DNA of 12,500 bases from the NCBI GenBank assembly GCA_012295275.1, contig CM022678.1, positions 5,491,059 through 5,503,558 of the forward strand. The letters run 5' to 3'. The stretch comes from Chrysomallon squamiferum. Taxonomy: Eukaryota; Mollusca; Gastropoda; Neomphalida; Peltospiridae. The notes beneath the pieces were generated by a model. It was not told where the DNA came from. It did not search any database and saw nothing but the letters and a program-made list of their open reading frames with translations. This document shows, in pieces, positions 9,108 through 12,500 of the stretch; position 1 is the stretch's first letter; the number at the start of each line of letters is the position of its first letter. The position numbers and the translations under genes are program-made.

Positions 9108-11032
9108 TGTGTATGCAGGTGAAAGGTAACAAACCTTCCGTGAGACATGATGATGTCCACTGCCTCGTCCACTCTCTGGTGAAGACTTTCCTCTGATGCC
9201 AGCAAAATAAGAATCTGTGCTGGGGACAGCTCCAGCAGCATCCCGGTAATCTTAGGAGCCAGAGGCTGCGATGAAACATAAAATATATGACATTAAAGTA
9301 AGCTAAAATAAAATTAAAAATAATTAAAAAATAAAAAAATTAAAATTAAAATGAAATAAATAAATAAATAAATAAATTAAAAAAAAAAATTAAAATGAAA
9401 TAATGAAATAATTAAAATTAAAATAATAATAAAAATTAAAATGAAATATATATAAAAATTAAAATTAACATTAAAAATTAACATTAAATAAATAAAACTA
9501 TTCTTCTTCTTCTCAAGATATAACCAAAAAGATTAACTCCACTTCTAAAAAAAAAACCACAAAGAAACCAATAAAGAGAAAAAAAAAAAGAAAAAAAAAA
9601 AAATACAAAATAAAGAACACTGCCATTCTTTAAAGGAATGCTTCACTACCTTACAAACTTCCACAAACAAACAATAAAAAAACAACAACCCAATAACAAC
9701 AACAACACTCATAATTAAAAAAAAATAATAACAATTTAAAACTAATAACAACTGATAAAAAACAGAACAAAGAACTTACAGGCTGTAATCTATACACTTT
9801 GGGGTACAGCCTCTCTCCCAGCTGACGTCTGTAATGTGAGATTGTGTCACTCCCCTCGGCTGGGGGGTCAGCTGGGGTACCGCCGCTGCTGCTGCTGCCA
9901 GCATTGCTACCACTACCACCACTGGGACCCGACTCTGTTGGCATGTAAAACGTCGGCGCGTCGTACGACAGCGTCCTGCGAGACTCGCGGTCGCGACTTC
10001 GCTGTCGCTGAATTGAGCGCTGACGTTCGCGTTCTCGTTCTCGGGAACGAAGTCTCTGAATTAAATCTGAAATAATAATAACAGTAATAATAGTAATAAT
10101 AATAATAACAATAGTAATAACAATAGTAATAATAATAATAACAATAGTAATAATAATAATAATTAGTAATAACAATAATAATAGTAATAATAGTAATAAT
10201 AATAATAGTAACAGTAATAATAATAGTAATAATAGTAATAATAGTAATAATAATAGTAATAATAATAATAGTAACAGTAATAATAATGGTAATAATAGTA
10301 ATAATAGTAATAATAATAGTAATAATAAGAAGAAGAAGAAGAAGATTATTATTAATACTGATAAATATATATTTATGTTTAATTCGTGTTATTCAACAGA
10401 CATATAAATATCTACATTCTGTTACCCACAGGTTTATTACAAATAATAATAGTAAAAAATCTCCAAAATAAGGAACAAGAAGACAAACACAAAGTGATGT
10501 ATAAAAATATTTCTATCCAGACCATGAGAAATGTCAAGGTTGGAGAGCCCTGAATCACTGTCTTGCCGTAAGACCTTTAGATTGTTTTAGTTTTATTTTA
10601 ACTGAAATATGCACTAACTTAGCTATGTTGTTTACTGAAGTGGACACCAAATTAGCTACAATTTAACTATTTAACAACTTATTTATAATCCACTCACTGT
10701 ACTGAAGACTTTTCCCTCCAACTAAAATACCATCCAAAGATGGCAGTTTCTCTTGAGATAAAACAGCCTGCAAAAAAATATAAAAAATAACTGAAATGTT
10801 AACTGCAATATAAAAATTAAACCTGATTTAATGACCACCTGTATTTAGCAATCTCCTCCATTTAGCAGCCACCTGTATTAGATGGACTACTGTGTCAATA
10901 GCTCAGATTTACAATCAACATCAAATATTTAATTTAGAAAAAGAACTGGGTATCATTTCTTTACACACACAGAGAACTAGCAAAAAACATATATGCACAA
11001 ATGCACACAAGCACAACATATATGCACAAAAT

Positions 11033-11078
<46 letters not shown>

Positions 11079-11236
11079 AGGCAGATACATATACTGACAC
11101 ATGATAAACTTATCTTAGAAAAGTTTTGAAAATGGCATCAAAAAGAACAGTATTTATTAATAAAGAAAGAAAAATAATAATAATAAAACTGATGATAATA
11201 ATGATGATGATGATAATGATAATAATAATAATAATG

Positions 11237-11293
<57 letters not shown>

Positions 11294-12500
11294 GAAAGAA
11301 AAAAAACATCAGCAAAAACAGCAACAGCAGCAACAACAACCATCAACTGTAACTTCACTTACGTTAGCAATGGCTGTGTAAAAACTTCGCGCAACTCCAC
11401 TGCCCTCCCCTGGCTCATCCTTGAACGTGACCTTGACCCTGTGTACAGCGAGGGGTGGGCCGCTGGTGGATGTTCGTCTGTTGTAGTGGGTGTTCAGCTG
11501 TTTGAAGGTCATCTGGAGGAGAGATCCGCGATCTCTCTCAACCTGGAAGTCAGGATGGAAGATTTAAACAAATGAACAAGTTAACGAAGATCAGTCAGTT
11601 TAGAAATACAGACATGGAAGAACAAAATGAATCTGCCCTGTATGCAATGATGTCACAACTACAGAAAAAACAGAGGGTGACCCTGATATATTTAAAGTGT
11701 AGTAAACTTTATTATTAATTAAGATTAAGTGCCTAGCATTTGTTTTAAATTATATTCTTTTTGTTTGTAAAATTTAGTTACTAATTACGAATATGCACCC
11801 AGATATTTAAACTGCACGATTTTGTTGTTAACTTTATTATTAATTAAGATTATGCTCCAAGTAATTTAAACTGTATTATTTTGTTGTTAAACTTTATAAT
11901 TAAGATTATGCTCCAAGTTATCTAAACTGTATTGCTTTGTTGTTAAACTTTATTATTAATTAAGCTATTTGAACCAAGATATTTGAACTGTTCTATTTTG
12001 TTGTTAATTAATATTAAACGATCCTGTATTTCAAAAAAATGGCACTCTTTTGTCGCTTAAATTTATTAACTAAGAAGAAACACTCATCAGATATTTTTTT
12101 CAAACTGTATTCTTCCGTCATACTTTGCTAACACTGAACAGAAGAAAACACACGAGTCACAAATTGAAAGTATGCAGAATGTATTAACATTTACAACTAT
12201 TTCTTCACGCCAGCAAACGAACCCTGCATTTGTTGCCCATGGCAACACAATAACAAGTCCCAACGTGCATTTTTTTTGTACTTGCCTCTAGAGACAAATC
12301 CCTCTGCTGAGAATTTCTCAGTTTCTCCATTTCTCTCCGGAATCGACTCTCCTTCACCGGGAACCCGCCGAGTTCGCTGATCACCGAGCTCGGCTCTGAA
12401 CCAACATCCTCGCAGAAGACACGCCCGAAGAGGTCGAGGGTGAGGCGCCATCGTCCCAGCAACACGTCATGTGACACGAGCTGGCCCGTGACGCTCTGCT
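3590..12500 (-). CDS. UBR5: UBR5/EDD/hyd HECT E3 ubiquitin ligase, C-terminal 637 residues in 11 exons (5' partial)
   Basis: CDS is the complement of the join of 3590-3802, 4430-4515, 5265-5409, 5916-6041, 6719-6953, 7726-7953, 9135-9265, 9780-10066, 10698-10767, 11363-11542 and 12286-12500. The exons total 1916 nt: two bases of an incomplete first codon, 637 codons and TAA. Splice phases agree at every junction and there is no internal stop. The product matches animal UBR5 from recall of the family: [73 protein letters not shown] and the catalytic TCISRLY. The family transfers ubiquitin from E2 through a HECT cysteine thioester, targets N-degrons and orphan proteins, and builds K48-linked or branched chains. 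Its MLLE domain binds PAM2-type peptides. UBA, UBR-box and other N-terminal parts, about three quarters of the roughly 2,800-residue family length, lie outside the window. Identification is very secure; exon ends are predictions. Confidence 0.96.
3816..4075. repeat. Poly(A), (GT)n and (CA)n tracts in the last UBR5 intron
   Basis: A runs at about 3820-3836 and 3864-3882, (GT)n at about 3931-3956 and interrupted (CA)n at about 4013-4075. They occupy most of the acceptor side of the intron between 3803 and 4429. Confidence 0.85.
4177..4275. repeat. (AAT)n microsatellite in the last UBR5 intron
   Basis: About 30 AAT/TAA units with a few AAC and GAT variants, on the donor side of the same intron. 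Confidence 0.9.
4430..4515 (-). CDS. UBR5: UBR5 exon (J): HECT N-lobe end; residues 540-567
   Basis: A short 86-nt exon. After the split Gly it reads [31 protein letters not shown] plus [11 protein letters not shown] and ERQDL match UBR5 exactly in order and spacing. The acceptor is TTTCAAACAG and the donor CTG followed by GTAAAA, phase 0. A second acceptor-like copy lies 83 nt upstream in the intron. Confidence 0.94.
4507..4652. repeat. Tandem duplication of the exon J 3' splice region
   Basis: Two copies, offset 83 nt, of TTTTCTC, then GAAATAAAATAAAACAT, then AAAATTCATTATATTTAGAA and TGAATGAA. The gene-proximal copy holds the true acceptor of exon J. The distal copy has TTTATTTCAG at the matching place, followed by exon-like AGAGAGAAAATG. 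Confidence 0.85.
4653..4990. repeat. Degenerate AAAT/TAAA low-complexity sequence (intron I-J)
   Basis: Imperfect AAAT, AATAAG and ATTAAA units throughout. The minus-strand frame through it is Phe/Leu/Ile/Tyr-rich and not a gene. Confidence 0.85.
5091..5275. repeat. Three-copy, about 63-bp tandem repeat spanning the exon I donor
   Basis: Copies start at 5091, 5152 and 5215 with TTAAAGAAAAA, continue ATAATGTTTTTGTGAAAAC, then CACTAACC and ACTC. The copy at 5215 contains the true 5' splice site (GTTAGT on minus, 5264-5259) and runs into the exon. The other two carry the same GTTAGT at 5200-5195 and 5137-5132. Confidence 0.9.
5265..5409 (-). CDS. UBR5: UBR5 exon (I): HECT N-lobe; residues 491-538 plus split codon 539
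   Basis: It reads [48 protein letters not shown], with the final G starting a split Gly codon. The [12 protein letters not shown] and [10 protein letters not shown] blocks are typical of UBR5 and other HECT N-lobes. The acceptor is TTTTTTTGTAG. The donor is G followed by GTTAGT, phase 1. This donor is the first of three tandem copies of the exon-intron junction (see findings). Intron retention here gives an immediate in-frame TAG. Confidence 0.95.
5916..6041 (-). CDS. UBR5: UBR5 exon (H): HECT N-lobe; residues 449-490
   Basis: Exactly 42 codons, phase 0 at both ends. It reads [42 protein letters not shown]. The VRKYAEYRM block is near-identical to vertebrate UBR5, and the junction with the previous exon (CAEE-GGEQMEL) keeps family spacing. 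The acceptor is TTTTACTTCAG and the donor AAG followed by GTTAGT. A long TAAA/AAAT repeat begins about 10 nt upstream of the acceptor. Confidence 0.95.
6052..6512. repeat. Long TAAA/AAAT tetranucleotide array (intron G-H)
   Basis: About 460 bp of imperfect AAAT units with AAGT, AACA and poly(A) interruptions, beginning about 10 nt from the exon H acceptor. Several overlapping minus-strand frames of Leu/Ile/Tyr/Phe arise only from this repeat. Confidence 0.95.
6515..6573. repeat. (AC)n microsatellite, about 29 uninterrupted units
   Basis: A pure AC dinucleotide tract followed by ACATACAGACAACAG. A second C-rich ACACCC-type repeat (about 6654-6710) leads to the exon G donor. Confidence 0.97.
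6719..6953 (-). CDS. UBR5: UBR5 exon (G): HECT N-lobe; residues 371-448
   Basis: The split codon gives Arg, then [56 protein letters not shown], and [38 protein letters not shown] and DL-F are N-lobe blocks of UBR5. The acceptor ATTACAG sits at the end of a long TAA/TAG repeat. The donor is GAG followed by GTACAT, phase 0. Confidence 0.96.
6957..7400. repeat. Compound TAG/TAA/GAT trinucleotide array abutting the exon G acceptor
   Basis: Imperfect TAG, TAA, AAC and GAT units fill about 440 bp of the intron between exons F and G. They run up to the acceptor: on the minus strand ACTACTATTACAG ends directly at the exon. No gene is seen in 7400-7690, which is AT-rich unique sequence ending in an A run at about 7691-7709. 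Confidence 0.93.
7726..7953 (-). CDS. UBR5: UBR5 exon (F): acidic linker and start of the continuous HECT region; residues 295-369 plus split codons
   Basis: After the split Arg it reads [17 protein letters not shown], a Lys/Ser-rich stretch, then [44 protein letters not shown]. The acidic tract and [10 protein letters not shown] match the UBR5 segment leading into the HECT N-lobe. The first half is family-variable. The acceptor region is AAAGCAG followed by GGAACG, a NAGNAG tandem site; the downstream CAG was chosen because it fits the family spacing. The donor is AG followed by GTGAGA, phase 2. Confidence 0.94.
7954..9015. repeat. Degenerate, roughly 100-130-bp tandem repeat filling intron E-F
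   Basis: A unit with three landmarks (+ strand) recurs: GAATGAATATTCATGAAGGA, AGAAAAG, then TTCCCCCTAATTTTAACAGA or TTCCTGACTGTAACAGATTA, then CAATGTAAC and ATTACAG. Clear copies begin near 8009, 8120, 8222 and 8335. More diverged ones are near 8450, 8570, 8620, 8755, 8865 and 9010. The segment bordering exon F (about 7951-8000) has the same order of landmarks, so the acceptor itself may be a member of the array. Confidence 0.75.
9075..9105. repeat. (TG)n microsatellite near the exon E donor
   Basis: About 15 TG units, interrupted at the right end, roughly 30 nt downstream of the 5' splice site on the minus strand. Confidence 0.92.
9135..9265 (-). CDS. UBR5: UBR5 exon (E): MLLE/PABC domain; residues 251-293 plus split codon 294
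   Basis: It reads [32 protein letters not shown], then [19 protein letters not shown] is the signature of the MLLE (PABC) fold shared with poly(A)-binding protein, which binds PAM2 motifs of partners such as PAIP proteins. The acceptor is CATCGCAG. The donor is AAG followed by GTTTGT, weaker than its neighbours, in phase 2. A (TG)n tract lies about 30 nt into the downstream intron at 9075-9105. Confidence 0.96.
9291..9760. repeat. A-rich AAAATTAAAAT/AAAT low-complexity tract (intron D-E)
   Basis: Imperfect TAAAATTAAAAT and (AAAT)n units to about 9495, then A-rich sequence with (AAC)n near 9679-9707. No gene is seen. Confidence 0.85.
9780..10066 (-). CDS. UBR5: UBR5 exon (D): Arg/Glu/Ser-rich and Gly/Ser linker; residues 156-250
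   Basis: After the split Asn codon it reads [17 protein letters not shown], followed by more Arg/Ser/Gln-rich sequence, then [13 protein letters not shown], a Gly/Ser run ([14 protein letters not shown]), an acidic and proline stretch, and the conserved [12 protein letters not shown]. Vertebrate UBR5 has the same arrangement: RE-rich linker, variable low-complexity segment, then GERLYP just before MLLE. The linker is probably disordered and basic. The acceptor TATTATTATTTCAG is continuous with a trinucleotide repeat. The donor is CCT followed by GTAAGT, phase 0. The exon carries about 26 CpG in 287 nt. Confidence 0.94.
10071..10345. repeat. (AAT/AGT)n trinucleotide array abutting the exon D acceptor
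   Basis: About 270 bp of imperfect AAT, AGT and AAC units, ending in (AAG)n. On the minus strand the repeat reads (TTA/CTA)n and continues directly into TTTCAG at the exon. Confidence 0.95.
10346..10697. other. Unique part of intron C-D, no gene seen
   Basis: AT-rich sequence of mixed composition between the trinucleotide array and exon C. No coding frame, RNA gene or mobile element could be recognised. Confidence 0.6.
10698..10767 (-). CDS. UBR5: UBR5 exon (C), 70 nt; residues 132-154 plus split codon 155
   Basis: A small exon with acceptor TTTTTTTGCAG and donor GTGAGT. It reads [14 protein letters not shown] and then LVGGKSLQY. The first part matches the UBR5 block that follows SFYTAIA. 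It enters in phase 0 and leaves in phase 1: one A joins AT of the next exon to give Asn. It is easy to miss because of its size, but the phases and the family order both require it. Confidence 0.92.
11034..11076. repeat. (CA)n microsatellite (intron B-C)
   Basis: About 21 CA units, preceded by two copies of ATATATGCACAAA with a short ACAAGCACAAC spacer. Confidence 0.95.
11176..11290. repeat. (AAT)n with GAT variants (intron B-C, donor side)
   Basis: Uninterrupted AAT at about 11245-11287, with ATG/GAT variants before it. It is followed by AAAG and CAACAG units up to about 11345, close to the exon B donor. Confidence 0.93.
11363..11542 (-). CDS. UBR5: UBR5 exon (B), 60 codons; residues 72-131
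   Basis: The acceptor is CTTCCAG before GTT GAG AGA and the donor is AAC followed by GTAAGT, so both ends are phase 0. It encodes [20 protein letters not shown], then NRR, a short variable stretch, and the highly conserved [19 protein letters not shown] and [11 protein letters not shown]. The [13 protein letters not shown] motif resembles the opening of canonical HECT N-lobes (E-P-G-x-D-x-G-G-x-R-x-E-F-F), so the HECT fold may begin here, before the MLLE domain. That structural reading is inference. Confidence 0.95.
11700..12015. repeat. About 60-bp tandem repeat, about five degenerate copies (intron A-B)
   Basis: The unit contains AACTTTATTATTAATTAAGA, TTATGCTCCAAGTAATTTAA, ACTGTATTATTTTGTTGTTA. 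Copies begin near 11705, 11829, 11888 and 11945, with a diverged copy around 11770 and a truncated tail near 12003. It includes no splice junction. Confidence 0.85.
12286..12500 (-). CDS. UBR5: UBR5 exon (A), truncated by window edge; residues 1-71 of the visible protein
   Basis: Open to the window edge, with two bases of a split codon at 12499-12500. It reads [19 protein letters not shown], then an [11 protein letters not shown] stretch, [20 protein letters not shown], and ends RDLSLE. These match the conserved UBR5 segment well upstream of the MLLE domain. The exon ends in phase 0 at GAG, followed by GCAAGT rather than a GT donor. Reading on through this point gives residues that do not fit the family and soon a stop. 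Joining to GTT GAG AGA in the next exon restores LSLE-VERDRG, the expected UBR5 order. The exon may continue upstream of the window. Confidence 0.93.

Noticed and set aside
9836-10075. Plus-strand frame with Cys/His-rich sequence resembling a small zinc-binding protein
   Set aside because: It is the antisense of UBR5 exon D. The Cys run comes from the complement of Gly/Ser codons (GCTGCTGCTG).
11309-11362. In-frame continuation of exon B past the donor into a poly-Cys stretch
   Set aside because: A strong GTAAGT donor at 11362, loss of family similarity after IAN, and the match of exon C to the next UBR5 block all show this is intron.
12205-12285. Reading exon A through into a longer exon without an intron
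   Set aside because: The frame gives ASTKK and non-UBR5 residues and then a stop. The GC-AG splice restores the family sequence.

Overview
This is an animal nuclear genome window, very AT-rich and packed with simple repeats. It holds the 3' part of one split gene on the minus strand. The gene is the orthologue of UBR5 (EDD, Drosophila hyperplastic discs), a giant HECT-type E3 ubiquitin ligase. Eleven exons were assembled by hand from splice sites and reading phase: 12500-12286, 11542-11363, 10767-10698, 10066-9780, 9265-9135, 7953-7726, 6953-6719, 6041-5916, 5409-5265, 4515-4430 and 3802-3590. They join without a frameshift into 637 C-terminal residues plus a TAA stop. The 5' part of the gene lies beyond position 12500. 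Exons are GC-balanced, while introns (about 0.5-1.2 kb) are mostly A+T.

The protein order is: conserved region upstream of HECT, Arg/Glu/Ser-rich and Gly/Ser-rich linker, MLLE (PABC) domain, acidic linker, then the HECT N-lobe and C-lobe with the catalytic cysteine and the FGFV C-terminus. Divergence from the vertebrate protein, compact introns and heavy microsatellite content suggest an invertebrate animal. A lophotrochozoan such as a mollusc is a guess only.

Layout on the + strand: 1-340 is a 36-bp minisatellite. 340-1310 is TTTA, TTA, TAG and T-rich repeat around a unique island at 605-935. 1334-1480 is a possible last exon of an unidentified plus-strand gene that would converge on UBR5. 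1480-3590 is AT-rich intergenic or UTR sequence with (AAT)n tracts. 3590-12500 is UBR5.

No new multi-gene system is visible. The most unusual signal is in the splicing landscape. Two tandem-duplicated segments copy splice junctions at both ends of one intron. A third, much larger and more diverged array seems to consist of copies of another 3' splice site. One intron uses a GC donor, one acceptor is a NAGNAG tandem, and several acceptors are built directly from microsatellite sequence.
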